A stretch of 64,000 nucleotides of DNA from Agrypnia vestita (lineage: Eukaryota > Arthropoda > Insecta > Trichoptera > Phryganeidae), in contig JADDOH010010095.1 of NCBI GenBank assembly GCA_016648135.1, forward strand, positions 1 through 64,000. The letters are read 5' to 3'. Position numbers and translations under genes: made by a program. Below, in pieces: positions 46,328-59,433 of this stretch. Below the pieces are notes generated by a model, which had not been told where the DNA came from, ran no database searches, and worked only from the letters and a program-made list of their open reading frames with translations. The stretch's first letter is position 1, and the number at the start of each line of letters is the position of its first letter.

Positions 46328-47459
46328 CTCTATATTTAAAAGTTTACTGGTAGTTTTTAATTATATGATATGTTTCTTTTTTCATGTTTATACTTATAAA
46401 TATACTTATTTTCTATTTTCTTTTATACAATAATTTAATGTATGAATCTATTCTTATATGGAATGTGTGGTACTGCACGAACCTCCCCACAAACTGGAAT
46501 AAAATTTTATTTATTATTTATTAATTAATTTATTTAACCCATTGTCACCCTCCGTATACGCTTGGGTACATCTGTTCGAAGCGTGATAAAGTGTCTTCTT
46601 TCTATAATTATTATTATTGATCACTTATTTCAAAACTATATGATAGTGAAATATAAAAAAATAAAATTTAGCAGTACTGCATTAGTAAATATCCTTGATT
46701 TAGCATCGTCATACGGATTTGGAACAGGATTATTAATTTAAGAAGACTAACAAACTTTTCATAAACCACACTGTTTTTAAACGTCTACCCATTTCGAAGT
46801 ATATATTTCCCAGGATGGATGCACACAAACTTTAATAAATCAAATTTGTAAGAGTCAAGTGTTAGATACGTGTGTGACCTCATATGGGGTAGAGAGGGGT
46901 GAAGTCATCATAAACATCAAAAATATGAAACAAGATTATTTAGGCAAGATGGTTTTATCCTTTTTTATTGTAAATAAAAAAATATTTTTATTTGTTTTTT
47001 ATTATTATGTATATTTATAACGTGAGATACAATTCGTTTGACAATATTTATCAATTACCATGGAACAGGTTACATTTTATTGCCCTTCACAGAAGCGTAC
47101 AACATCACTTAACCGTCAACCAATTGTTCAGTCCGTATTGTTGCACAATTTAAGGCGATGATAGTAACGAATCCTTATAAACTGTCTATCACGTTTTAAA
47201 TAAATTATACAATATAGTAAAAAGAGTTATGTTCAAAAGAGTAAAAAATATAAAGGTAGGTATATGGGTGGATCGCATCATCAGCATACTTTCTCCCAGA
47301 TTGTTCTCGGCAAATTATTTTTTATATTTAAAATTGTCGAGTTTTACAGCTGCCTTAATTTCGTCAGTTGACTTATTAAAGATATGAGGTGCAATAAATT
47401 AATGTCTTTTTCCAAAAGTGATTTTCATATTAGGCACCATGAACCTATATTACTTTACG
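46328..47459. other. No recognisable gene
   Basis: AT-rich, nothing supportable. Confidence 0.4.
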
Positions 47460-47605
47460 TTACTCCTCCTTCGTTATGCTCTCGTTTTACTCCTAGTACT
47501 GTGTAGTACTAGGAGTACCTAGTACGTTTTACTCACGTTTAGTGGAAGCAGACCAGACTCATCATCATTAGCGACTATGACAAGAGCATAACGAAGGTGT
47601 AGTAA
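47460..47605. repeat. Small element with nested inverted repeats
   Basis: TTACTCCTCCTTCGTTATGC (47460 onward) pairs over 26 bases, with 3 mismatches, with 47580-47605. Inside, TACTCCTAGTACT (47488-47500) and AGTACTAGGAGTA (47505-47517) form a perfect hairpin with loop GTGT. The total length of 146 bp suggests a tiny MITE. Confidence 0.7.
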
Positions 47606-49762
47606 AACATACTCGTACAAACGTACACATTATATCAATACGATGATGATCATAAGAATCTCCGTTGCAGGGGTCGAGTGCCGGGCAGGAAAGAGTTAAA
47701 ATGAAAATTCACGGAAAAGCAGTGTCCACAGGTAGTGAATCTCACGATTAATTTTAATAATCAAGTAACGTCAATCAGAACGTAATCCGAGGGGCAGAAA
47801 ACCTGGGTGATAAGTAACAAAATGTATATTCGAAAATATTCGATCAATTTTATATGACACGCAGCTTTATCTCCGCCGATGAAAAATACATGTTTTTGCT
47901 ATAAGCAGATTTTTTGATACCGATTTGTTTGCGTACGTGCCTCGCTCCCCCTGCTCATCTCGGTAGCCAACTTTCGGTCGATGCCAGCCCGAGCTGTGCC
48001 TAACCTTCAGGCAATTTTTTGTTAAATTTACCTGTATGTAGGGGAAAAAACTCGTGATTCTTGCACTCAACTGTGATTAAAAACCAAACAACGCCTTCGC
48101 AATAAATGAATTGAGGGGTAAATATAAAATTTGCAGACCAAAATTTATCGCCAGCATAATAGTTCTAATATTTAGACGATAATTACCTCATAGTGTTATT
48201 ACAATATTTACATTTTACAACAATTACATAATAGTTCTAATATTTAGACGACAATAGGCATGATGACAGTATAAAAGAATTAAAGAATAAGTGATTTTAC
48301 AGAAGAAAATATTTTTAAAAAATTTTAAAAAATGATCCAGATACACATTGAGATTAATAATATTTTCAATAAATTAAAAGTATAAAATTGTGCGATCCGC
48401 CATTTTAACTGAAACACCGGTCAGAGCGAATGACGTCACGCCTCTGTACCCATCACCGTGTCTTTGAACCGTTGCCATAGACACAATGTAATGTTTACTG
48501 AGGCTTGAAGTCACGTAGACGAAATGACATCTGCGGGCGTTTTTGCGCGAAATTAAAAATATGTAGATGAAAATGCAATTATTTGCGTAAAAACTTAGTT
48601 TATTACTGAATTAATGTTATTTTCGGTAATAGTAGACGTGTACCTACGATATAAAATGATATTTCAAAATCTTTCATCACGCTTATTAACGAGTCATTGA
48701 TATGATTTTGTAAGATTGCAAATAAATGCTTATCATATATAATATAATATGTATGTACATAGATATATGTACAAAATTTAAATACTTTTACGAAAATATT
48801 CAAAAAACATCAACCCTAATACACATTTAATTAATTATTATCTACTTATTTTCGTATTTATTTTTTTTTAATATAACGTTGAATGGACAGCAATTTTTTT
48901 GGTTAGGTAAAAAAATATATCAATATTATCGTTGGCTCAATAGAAAAATTACATATATAACTGAAAATGTGTTGTTTTGAGATAATTGCCGTTAAAGTTT
49001 TCACGCTAATTAAAGACCTTTGTCTCCTCACTATTCAATCCTTAATGCACTATTTTTGAAATAGAATTTATCAATAACATTCTAATAGAGCTCTGAAAAA
49101 AATTATTGAGATTTCAATGAAAAAAATATGTCACAAGATATCGAGCTATAAGCATTTAATCTTCATTCTTTTTTCATGTTGTATATTTTTTTAAATGATT
49201 AATAGCTTGCTTAAAATGCCTTATATAAAACATTTAAGCTTTTATTTTAAAATGCCTTATATAAGTTTTAGCATTTAATAGCTTACTATTTGAAGATTTT
49301 TTTGATGTAAATATATTGAAGGTGCCGAAATTCGAGTTTTCTAATTTTAGTATTGAGCTCACTATATATTTAGTTTGAGGCTTCTGCACTAGTTTCCTTG
49401 CACGAACACTCTTCTAGGTAAAATAGCATTTTTGCGGATGGTTTCATTGAAGATACCTGGGCCGACGTTTCGGTACGACAACACGTGCCATTATTAAGGC
49501 ATCAAAAGTAACAGTACACCGTACTTATGTGAGGGGGGTTCATATCCCCACGCTCGTGTCAACGTCGCCAAGATCGACGTTGTAGGTCACATTTTTCACT
49601 ATACTATTCAACTGAGTACAATCGTCATCACCTTTTTATAGTGCAGCGTTTGTCGTAGGATTCTCAGTTTTTTAAAGACTTCTAGGTAGGTACGCTGTCT
49701 GTAATTTGGACAAAATTTCAAGCCGTCCAAAATTTTATTTACTATTTATGAAATGTTACAGC
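47606..49762. other. Unassigned; 25-bp direct repeat and CRE-containing patch
   Basis: CATAATAGTTCTAATATTTA and the next 5 bases occur at 48155-48179 and again at 48227-48251. GC-richer sequence at 48395-48545 includes GAATGACGTCACGCC. At 49211 and 49246 TTAAAATGCCTTATATAA-like words repeat. No gene seen. Confidence 0.45.
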
Positions 49763-49802
49763 AACCACAACAGTTAAAGTATTAACTTTAACTGTTGTGG
49801 TT
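49763..49802. repeat. Perfect 18-bp hairpin, 4-base loop
   Basis: AACCACAACAGTTAAAGT at 49763-49780 is the exact complement of 49785-49802. Confidence 0.95.
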
Positions 49803-49892
49803 AAATTATCCATTAGGATAGACATCTAAAGTTAAAAATATCAATCGTGCCTTTTGTGAATCCTCATAATACTGTTTAAAATACAGCACGCC

Positions 49893-49917
49893 ATTCCGTT
49901 CTATCGCAGAACGGAAT
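49893..49917. repeat. Perfect 10-bp hairpin
   Basis: ATTCCGTTCT, loop ATCGC, AGAACGGAAT. It lies about 90 bases after the 18-bp hairpin. Confidence 0.85.
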
Positions 49918-50021
49918 AGTCCGTTTTGCGATTGTACATATTTTAAAATCAAGTAATTATATTAAAATATCGATTTGTAGGACTATAATGTCGTTTATAA
50001 TCCCAATTATGATAATTTCAT

Positions 50022-50067
50022 TGTCTGTCTGTCCGTCCGTCCGTCCGTTCTTCCATCTGTCTGTCCC
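50022..50067. repeat. GTCT/GTCC simple repeat
   Basis: Short run of TGTC and CGTC tetranucleotides with point changes. Confidence 0.8.
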
Positions 50068-50120
50068 CTTTACTTCGTGTAACGTCCGTAATGTCTTACG
50101 AATTCATGGTTAAAAAAAAT

Positions 50121-50532
50121 TAACCCAAAAAACCAAGTTTTTATTATACTCCCTTTCTCATTTACTAGTTGAAACATTTTTTTCGCTTAACCTACGCGTT
50201 GAGCTTCGGTCGGGCGACGCTACGATTGGGATAATAAAAAATTTCCAAAAATCCAAAATTATACTATAATCAGGTTTCGCGTCCACCAGACGCGTTGAAA
50301 TATTTTCATACAAGTTAATAAGTTGTAAGAAAAAACCATTAAAAATTTGAAAAATCCAAAAATTTATTAATTTTTTTAACGAAAATTTGATAGATCTTCT
50401 TGATCGTCGACACGAGTCTGCTTGCAAAGTTTCAGATCGATTGGATCACGGAAAAGGGGTTTAAAATGGATCCAAAGTTTTTTCGTCAGACAAGAAGACA
50501 AGCAGACGCCACGAGTTAATATAAAGGGAGTA
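50121..50532 (+). repeat. 'TACTCCC' repeat family, copy 3
   Basis: It has TACTCCCTTT at 50147 and AAAGGGAGTA ending at 50532, exact inverted ends of 10 bases. The GAAAATTTGATAGATCTTCT ... CACGAGTTAATATAAAGGGA part is close to copies 1 and 2. The middle carries an AAATTTCCAAAAATCCAAAATT block and its partial duplicate. Overlapping frames on both strands are chance. Confidence 0.75.
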
Positions 50533-50539
50533 AAAAGGA

Positions 50540-51115
50540 AATTAAACGTCCGGAGATGGGGCTTGAACCCCGGGCGAGCGAACTCGACTCGGAAACCTAC
50601 GGAAGTTGCCACCATCGCATGTGCGGAACCCTTCAAAATTAGACTACATATACATATGAACGTTGAAGTTAGCAAATACGCGAACCATTTGTACAAAAAA
50701 AAATAAACAGCCCACAATATATTTTCTAAAATATTATATTTTCTTTAGGCACACTAAGTGCTTATAAACATTTTCTCCACGATCGTTCGCATATTCTGCT
50801 TGGTGTAGTGGCAGGGTATCCGGCTTCCGACCGGGGGACTCGGGTTCGATTCCTGGTGCCGAAATTTTTTTTCTCACTTTGATGTCAATTTTATTTTTAA
50901 TATTAATTTTTTAACTATGTAGTCGCGTTATTTTTACGCGCGTACAATCGCCAGGGTTTAAAATAGTAGGTACCATTAACTGCCGGGGAAAAAATTGTTT
51001 AATTATTTTGGTAAAAGTCGTTATTATTATTTCATGGGTGTCGGCTATAAATAAATAAATATTCTTTAGGAAACGGCATGCAAAAGTACCGTCATTTTTG
51101 ATGGGTTACAGCTAG
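50540..51115 (+). mobile_element. Helitron-like repeat 'H2', uninterrupted copy
   Basis: It aligns block by block with 33280-34478 but lacks the Tigger insertion. It ends GGTTACAGCTAG followed by T, the Helitron 3' form, with a short ACGG...CCGT stem upstream. It contains a tRNA-like core at 50794-50863. The 5' TC end was not located, so the left border is a guess. Confidence 0.55.
50794..50863 (+). repeat. tRNA-Gly(TCC)-like sequence inside repeat H2
   Basis: TGGTGTAGTGG is an A-box match and GGGTTCGATTCCTGG a B-box match, followed by a T8 Pol III stop. The anticodon arm TCCGG-CTTCCGA-CCGGG pairs with one G-T wobble and gives anticodon TCC. The T arm pairs with two wobbles. The acceptor stem has two mismatches, and the D stem is poor. 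I therefore treat it as tRNA-derived, not a working tRNA. A decayed A-box copy is at 33481. Confidence 0.6.
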
Positions 51116-54100
51116 TTATAGTAATATTTTTTAAATCTCCATTCCATCGTGATAAATATTACACGCCCAAGTAGCCGTTAGGGCAAAATGATGTATTTTC
51201 GAAAATAAATATTGGTGGTACCTTGTACCTACTGGAGCGTGCTCACATTATTAAGAGATTTTTCTGTTGATTAAATAATTATTACTTATGACTCTTATTA
51301 TACCTCCATCAAATTGAGATTCAATCTAATCTGACAATACCATCATAACTTTTCGAATTGTATAAATAATAAAATACGTATTTTCAACTTCAAACTTACT
51401 AAATTTATATTTCAGCAAAAAAAAATCATTTTCATTGGAACGGGTATTTGAAAATATATAAATTTAAAAATTAAATACCAACATTATTTTGTAAAAAAAA
51501 TCTAAAAAGGAGAAAACATATATTTTAACAGCCACAGTACAAAGAACGGTCACAGTGGGTACCTATAAGCGTATGTCAATAAAATCAAAAGCTTGTGTTG
51601 CTTTCTTTGTTTTCACGCGAAGAAAAATGATACATTAAAAGAAAGATTGTTTATAAAACTCCAACTCTTGGTTCCATAATACCTTTGCATCTAAGTACGC
51701 CCCTTATATTTCTACTTTTTAATTGATGTCAAATTATATCTTGTAATCAACCTTAGCTCAAAACTAAAACGTCCCTTTTAAAATGTCCCTGTAATACAAC
51801 CCACAACTGCTCAGAAATAGTTTAACGGATTACCTGTTAAAATGAGGATTGAAAAAATTATGAGGCCTTTAAGAAAAACGTTAAAAAATACCCTCAGATT
51901 TAATTAAGTTTTTATTTTATTATATATGTAATCTATTATTATTATTATTAATTGTGTATACATTTTATTATGTAATTCTATTGAATATTTCTTTATTAAT
52001 AGATAATTTTAAATTTAATATTATTTATACTGCACACTGTTATTATTTTTGCTTAAAATTTTCCATTATTTTTCTTTTTACTATATTCATTATAATTTTT
52101 TTGTTTATTATTAGTTTATTTTACTGTTATCAATTATGATTATTGATGAATTATGATTATCACATATTATTTACATTTTTTTTATGTTGGTACATAGTAT
52201 TTACTACTTATTATTTAATATATTTAAAATATAATGATACTCCTCCCCTACTCACGAGTTATATAACTCATGTAGAAGAGAAATACCATTGTAAAAACTG
52301 TCACTATCTTTATTGTAAAAAAAATGTATTTATCTATTAAACAAAAATAATAATAATATAAACCGGCAGATAGTACAATCTCCAATAAAATAATGCGTTA
52401 ATATTTAAAATATTTTTTTTGAATAATGTAATGGATTTTATAAAAATAATTAATGATGATTGTATTGTTGTCTGGAATACATCTCGATGCCAAATTTGAG
52501 TGAATGGTTATTGGTCGAGAAGTGCATCAAATATCGATTATATAATTTGCGGCTGACAGACAAGTGAAGCTTAACACATACATAGCGTGTAAAAAAAATC
52601 GAATACTAATTAAAATTTATTAATTTACTTTACTTACTTGCTTTTTTGTTCAGGAATTTATTTAATCTATTACAACTTGTAAGATATTCTTTCTCCGATT
52701 TGATAATTATATATAGCTTGATTTTTAAATGTGTTGCTTGTTAAATCCATGATTAAATATATTTTAATTCAGGGTCAAAATTCCTCATAAATCAGCGTTA
52801 TAGAAAAGAAAAGATTCGTTATATTAATTGAATAAGTTTGTTTATTGCAATTGTTGAAATATTTAATTTAATTTTATAAGACGACAGAAATTCACTTACT
52901 CTTTGTCTCAGATTTTATAATTTAGTGAAAAATTATCAACTTAACTTGATTGTGGCTCTCAAAATAAACAAACTTCTAGATTTAAATAAGTTTATCTATT
53001 GGAGCACTTTCAATGCAAATTTCCATTTTATGTTTCGTTATATAATAATATTATGCAAAAACTTTGAGAGAGCATTTTAGTTATCAAGACAATTTTCTTA
53101 CACGAGATAATTGTCTTTAATATGAACTAATTATGTACATAATAAATCTCTTTTTATGCTACTTCATCTAAGGGATGAGCAAAAGGAGAATAAGTAAGAT
53201 GGAAATAAAATTAACTGCACAGTTAAATTTTTGTAGTAGTTATACCTATTATTTTATCAATATTTTCAGACTCGTTAATTTTAATCATAATAATTTAATT
53301 AGTAATTAAATTGATATATTTTTCGCTAAATAAACTCAGTTGTATTTTAAACTCATTTTCAAAACGTAAATCTTTTTAACATTAAAAATTATATATATTT
53401 TAGTAGAAATTTTACATAAATACATATAGGCTGTTTTTTCACGCAAGTCATTTTTATTTTGAGCTGGGAAACTATAAAATATCTATTAAATAGTCAAAAA
53501 TGTGTTTAAAGTGTTCATAATGAACAATTTATTAAAATTTGTTTTGCTTTTTTTTTCTTGCAAACATAATTTTTTATAGTGTTTTTCAATGAAATAAAGT
53601 CGCATATGAAATTAATATTTAATGATTCTAAATACGGGCAAAACCGGTTTGTAAAATTTTATCAATAGTATAAATACTACGTACCTACTTCATATTGTTG
53701 CGATTATATATTTATCTCTGTTGTTTCTTGTTTATAGATATAATGCATGAAACCACATCAAAGCTCATCAACCATTGGTAGATGAGGCTTAATCAACCCT
53801 TGTTTTGATAATAATAATTATTGTTACATTTCTGGTTAGATTCTCCATACAAATTATATACAAATATTAGCTCACCGGGCTTCAAGCTGCTACCTTCGAC
53901 CCCTAACATAGTACGTTTCTCGGCCCATTTCCCATTTGATTCCCTTTATCCGACGGTTTACGAAACCCTTACACGGATCTACCCTTACATGTGTAATAAT
54001 GTAATCTGTTCAGCAATCAAACAAGAATTATTGTACGAAAGACCATAAAATAATAAGCTTACGATAAAAAAATATTTTATCTTTGTAATTTCATATTAAG

Positions 54101-54400
54101 GTAATATTTTTTTACTGATTTTTAGTGATGGTAAATTAGGTGCGTGAAAACATTGAAAAGCGAAAATTATTTTATAATAATATTCAGATTTAATAAAATA
54201 ATTTTAAAATAATAAAAGAAAAACCAATTCAATATTACAAATACACAAAGAAACTGTTAATCAATTTAACACAAATATAGTTCAAGATCAAAGTAAACGT
54301 AGCAAAAGATCGCATATGAACCCTAAATATACCTATATGGAGTAAAAAAAGCTATGTGATACCACTACAGATACCTTGGAATTAAATATTTCAATTATCT
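51116..54400. other. AT-rich desert
   Basis: More than 3 kb of AT-rich DNA with only chance frames, including 53821-54048. No repeat pair or RNA gene recognised. Confidence 0.45.
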
Positions 54401-54405
54401 ACCAG

Positions 54406-54424
54406 CATCATCATCATCATCATT
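54406..54424. repeat. (CAT)n microsatellite
   Basis: Six CAT units. Confidence 0.85.
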
Positions 54425-54623
54425 AAAACATGAGAACATCAGAATACAACTTCATGCAAAATTCAAAAGTGCGTAAAATCATTGAACAATTGAGTGATTT
54501 GGATTGTGATATTAACCTTAAAAGGCTTATTTTTAAATATTGTAATATCAACCTAACATACTTATCTTTAAATATTTCTGTACATATTTCTTTACATATA
54601 CATATATCATGCTTTTAAAAAAT

Positions 54624-54760
54624 AATTTGCTGGTGTCCATTCCAGGACACCAGCAAATTAGTCCTATTTTCATAGCACAGACTTTTAGCTTAGTTTAAGA
54701 ATAGTAAAAATATTGATGCGACACGTGTTCTGTGTTCGCATCTCTATATTTTAAAGAAAA
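54624..54760 (+). repeat. SINE-like repeat 'C' copy with hairpin head
   Basis: The body AGGACACCAGCAAATTAGTC, CTATTTTCATAGCAC and AGAATAGTAAAAATATTGAT matches 44948-45030. Upstream, AATTTGCTGGTGTCC (54624-54638) is the exact complement of 54645-54659, so the first bases of the body are duplicated in inverted orientation in place of the tRNA-like head. Confidence 0.7.
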
Positions 54761-54769
54761 AAATGTGGC

Positions 54770-55375
54770 CTATATATTCCACCGGGTCCTAAAGAAAAAT
54801 TATTTTGTAAAATTTTAATCAGAATCAGTCGATTTGTAAAGATTTGCATGGAAAATATATCGTGAGGAGGGGGTGGGGTAAAGGTGAAGGGGGAAATGTC
54901 GCCTTTGTTACAAGCCGGGTCCTAAAGAATAAGTTTCCAAAATTTCCAAAAAAGGGAGAGGGGAAATGTGGTTTAAGAATAAGTATGCATAATTTGGGTC
55001 AGCTCGGTCAAATAGTATAGATTTGTGTATAAAATAATAAATTGGGGGGAGGGGGAAACATCAACTCTGTCACCCACCAGGTCCTAAAGAATAAGTAGGT
55101 ACCTATGCAAAATTTGCTGCAGATCGGTCAAACGGTGAAGATTTTTACAGAAAATATATCAGGCAGAGTAAAAAATAAATAAGCATAAATTGAGTCAGAT
55201 CGTTCGAGCGGTACGGAATTGCATGGAAAATATATCGAAGGGTGGGGAGTAAAGGGGGAGAAGGGAAATATCGCCTATGTTACCCTCCGGATCCTAAATA
55301 ATATGTATGAATTTTGGTCACATCAAAAAAACGGTGTAGATTTGTGTACAGACTTTGATTTTATAGGTATAGATT
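54770..55375 (+). repeat. G-rich minisatellite array (plus orientation)
   Basis: About six diverged units of roughly 90-160 bases. Each has GG(G)TCCTAAAGAATAAGTAT, then AAATTTGGGTCAGATCGGTC, then GTGTAGATTTGTGTAGAAAA and TATATC, then a G-rich run and GAAATGTCGCCTATGTTAC. Unit starts are near 54784, 54917, 54965, 55080, 55165 and 55289. The same unit occurs inverted at 61790-62490. Confidence 0.85.
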
Positions 55376-57499
55376 TATAATAAATGTTTTTATGGGTTAA
55401 TTTTTTAAGCATTTCAAATAAATAAATTTTTTTTTTCGATTTTCGATTTCGAAAGTCGATTTTCGCTTTGCGGTGATTCGGCTCATTCCGAACCGACATG
55501 TATACATCAGTGAAGTTGTAATATACGAAAAAAAATTTTTTAATAATATAAAGCTCCTGCAGCGGAAAAATAACATCTCCATGCCGTTGAGAAAAGAACG
55601 GTACCAAGCGGGGCATGGACCATTAGGGCCCCTGTCTAACGTGGGTCTCAACGAACCGCATTGGCCACTTTGGCATAGTTACGCTACTGTCTATTACGTA
55701 TACATGTGTGATGATTATTTATTGTAGGCAAAGGAGGTTTATATCGGCCTTGGTTACAGCTCTTGGGACAAGAGCGGTACCATAAAGAGACTGCTTCAGG
55801 AATTGGATTAATTCTGATGTCCGTTTGCTAACGGAATTCATAATGTGATACCAGTTTAAGATTTAATATATTATTTAATCATACTCTGTATACCATTACA
55901 ATGAAGATTTAGAGATAATCTCTTCAATGCTTTAGATTTGAATTACAGATGAGAAGGCTTATGGCAGACATAAAAACTTCAATGCGCTCTGGAAATATTC
56001 CTCAGATTTATTTTATAATTATTGACAATCCACATATTAAAATTGAGAACATTTGTACAATTCAATCACAGATATGAATTTACAATAATTTAACATTATA
56101 GAGTTATATATTTTTATAAATATTTAAATGAATCAATTAGATAGATATACAGAAATAAAATATATATCGAAAAATATTTGGTTATCACCGGCATACGAAT
56201 AACGAATACAGGACTATAATACGAATAAAGGACTATATTCCATTTTTAAATAGCTGTCAACTTAGAAAGTTCCATTTTTAAATAGAAAATTCCATTTTTA
56301 AATGGCTGTCAACTTAGAAAGATAATTATTTTTCTCTCAGCGATACAATTGAATCGTCTTATTAGTTTGAATATAATGTACTGTATTGTACTGGTATTGC
56401 AACTTCATAGTAAAATGTGTTTTCATTGAAAACAATATTTATTTAATTTTTAATAGCTATAAACCGTCAAAAATGACATACTTTTACTATATATTTTGAT
56501 CGCGAGTTAAGATTCTAATAACAGTACCATCTAGCGTAGCGACGCATCTTGTTGGTATTAATGACGGACATTGTTATGTAGAATATTATGTATTTTGGTA
56601 ATTTGAGGTATTTACAACATGCCATGTTTCAATGCTATTTGTAAGATGAACAAAAAAAATATCATAAAATTATTTGTACCACAGAAAATATATTTGCAGT
56701 TATTTACAAATAAACATTTTTACTTTCGAGTATGCTATTTTGCACCAACTTAATAAAACTTTGGGAAATTCAGTTTAAAAATTCAAAAAAAAAACATTCT
56801 CTTGACACAAAATAGACCGACCGAAAATTTTAAAGAAAATTCTTGAAGATACTCAGTTTTACACCATTGACGCTGCGCAGATGTGCAGTAGCCGGATATA
56901 GAAAAGGGAACTGCTTAATAATGGTCGTTACTGAGGTTCCAAGGGGCCACTTCATTACAACAACCCTCTCTTTATAAGCAACCCTTTTAAGGGCAAACCA
57001 AATATTACCAAAAGCGTGTTCGGGCTACCGAAACTGATCGTATTACCAGAAGTTTTATGAAAATAATATTTCATAGAGTGTACTAAAAAAAATATTTCGG
57101 CTTAAATCAATTTTTACGTATTAAGTTTATTGGTTTAATTTCACAAAATCTATATCTAGGTATCTTCGTTAATTGTTTAGTGAACACTTTTTTTTTTGAG
57201 AAATTTTTCTTGAATCAGCAATTGGGGAGTCGGTGAGATGCCCGAGGGAGAAGTGATTATATCTAACTCAGCCTCCTAGAGCAAAACTCAACAAAATTTG
57301 GATCAGATGATATTCAATATAAGATACTATATGTTAGGTGATGATGAGACGGCCAAGTATGATATATAGAGTACGCCTATACTTTAAGTAAAGTACCAAA
57401 CGTATGTAGAAATGAGTTGGTTAAGGAAATTAGTTTAGATCGTGTAAAGTATAAGATTGGCAAGAGACGAGACAAAACATTTTTTTTCAACACCATCGC
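55376..57499. other. Unassigned; short tandem duplication
   Basis: TTCCATTTTTAAATAG(C/G)CTGTC-type units repeat at 56239-56323. A GC-richer region at 55590-55810 contains two CGGTACCA words but no recognised gene. Confidence 0.4.
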
Positions 57500-57620
57500 A
57501 AGCGACAAGGGCTAGTTATGTAGCGAGGTATGAGAAAATCACATAGATGCGTTGTTACCTCACCAGGAATCAAACCAGGAACCCCCAGGTTGAGGAGCCA
57601 GCACCATATTTGATACGTAA
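57500..57620 (-). repeat. Possible tRNA-related SINE fragment
   Basis: The minus strand reads GGGTTCCTGGTTTGATTCCT, close to a Pol III B box (GGTTCGATTCC), within a GC-richer patch. No A box or clear body match. Confidence 0.3.
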
Positions 57621-58064
57621 TGTACCTAATGTGTTGTAGATGAATTATATATGAAGAATATGAAGAATTCAATCTGACATTCATGGAAATTGTCCCTTTC
57701 GAATTGTATTCTAAGTTTTGATTTTTAGCTAATTTCGGCAATGGTGTATTTTAATGTATACTTACCGATTACGATTAAGAGCGGAAAATTGTATTAAGTA
57801 TTATAATATAATAACGTATTAAAAGAATAAACTACTTACAATAACCCTTAATCTTACAAAACAGCTATCGGATTTTATTAAGTCTTATTTGCCAACAAAC
57901 ATTTCAACCGTGTTGTTAGTTCAAGTAAACATTATTTTCTCTGCGATAAAAATCAAATTGGTCATATAACTGCCTAAATTAACCTTTGTACGAGTTTTCA
58001 AATATACGTTTAACGTATAGAGGAACCGTTCTTCATTATCCGAATAATCAATAATCCTCGTCAT

Positions 58065-58106
58065 GTATATATATCTATATATATATATATATCAATATAT
58101 ATATAA
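58065..58106. repeat. (TA)n-rich simple repeat
   Basis: Interrupted TA and TATC runs. Confidence 0.85.
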
Positions 58107-59433
58107 TTAATTTTGAAGGTTATTTTCTCACGATAAAAAAAATTTTAGTACCTTGAATTTCGAATCAATGAGTTTCTACTGTATATATTTTAAAATTCTA
58201 ATGAATAAATTAAAATGAAAAACTTTTTTTCTTAACTTACTTATTTATGGAACATGAAACGACAATTTCGATAAAGCTTTTTAAATGTTAAATATATTAC
58301 GCACACTGATGAGTCTCGAAATTCACATAACGAACTGCACAGAGTAATGATATATTTACCGACAAATTCCTGATCTTAAAAAAAATATTATAATTTTGGA
58401 AAAAAAATATATTAGCAGAAAGCAATCGCTTCACGGCCTATGAATACCGCTATGCCGCTACGACCAGAATACTTCAAAATCAATTTTTCAACGTTTAAAA
58501 TGATTCAGATACAAAATGCACCATGACACTTAATTTTACGAAAGAAAGTAGTGTGTCGTATCTTTTTTAATTGGCATGCCTGGGATTTGAAACCGTGCTC
58601 CTCAGATCCAATACTTGTATCAAATTCTGGAAACTTAACCCTCCATGCCAATATCAATTCAAGTAGATTTAAATATATACAAGTAACGTTAATATTATTT
58701 GCATACGCACAATATTGTAACGGTATCTCGCGTTTTTGGCACAAAATTATAAATAAAAATGAAGCGATTAATGTTTGTTAGAAAGAAGATAGAATTAGTA
58801 GAATCGAGATTTTTATTAAATTGCTATAGTGTCTGAATTGAGGAGGAAAATATAGGATATATCTAATAGAGGGTGAATTAGAATACAGTAAATTTATATT
58901 TTTTGATAATTGAATGCGGTGGCGTTTAATATATTGAAATCCATTTCAGCAATTATGAATAAAACACTATTTTTGATTTTTTTCCAATAGTTTATTTTAG
59001 AGTATCAGTCTATACTGACGTGAAGAAATAAGCGAGTGTTTTGTGTGAATTTATTGAATTCTAAAATTTCTATGATTTAAAATTTACGAAAACTTTATTT
59101 AATAAATATAAATTTAATCTAGATAAAAACAGTATTTTTATCACTATCAATAATATTTTAATATACTAAATATATGATGAAACACTAAATCGTTTTCATA
59201 CAAAAGTGATTCCAGAAATAAGAGGGTTGGACCTCTTCCTGATTTAAAATTCGGGATCAAACACCACTTACGAGGCTTATTTATGTCAAGTGAAATAGAA
59301 AATATTCTTAAGAGGGCGCAAATATCTCATGCGGAAGAATATAAATATCATCCCTTACGTAAGGTTGTTTCTTATGAATTTTTAATCGGGTAACATATTT
59401 TATTTCACGAGTGGAACATTGAAAGGTATTATT
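58107..59433. other. No recognisable gene
   Basis: AT-rich, no supportable feature. Confidence 0.4.

Noticed and set aside
50158..50717. Overlapping frames on both strands, about 90-113 codons
   Set aside because: They cross the borders of two repeat families and carry no motif.
50794..50863. Functional tRNA-Gly gene
   Set aside because: The acceptor stem has two mismatches and the D stem is poor, and the sequence is part of a dispersed repeat with a decayed copy at 33481.
53821..54048. 75-codon plus-strand frame
   Set aside because: Some protein-like composition, but no recognised motif, no splice signals and AT-rich surroundings.
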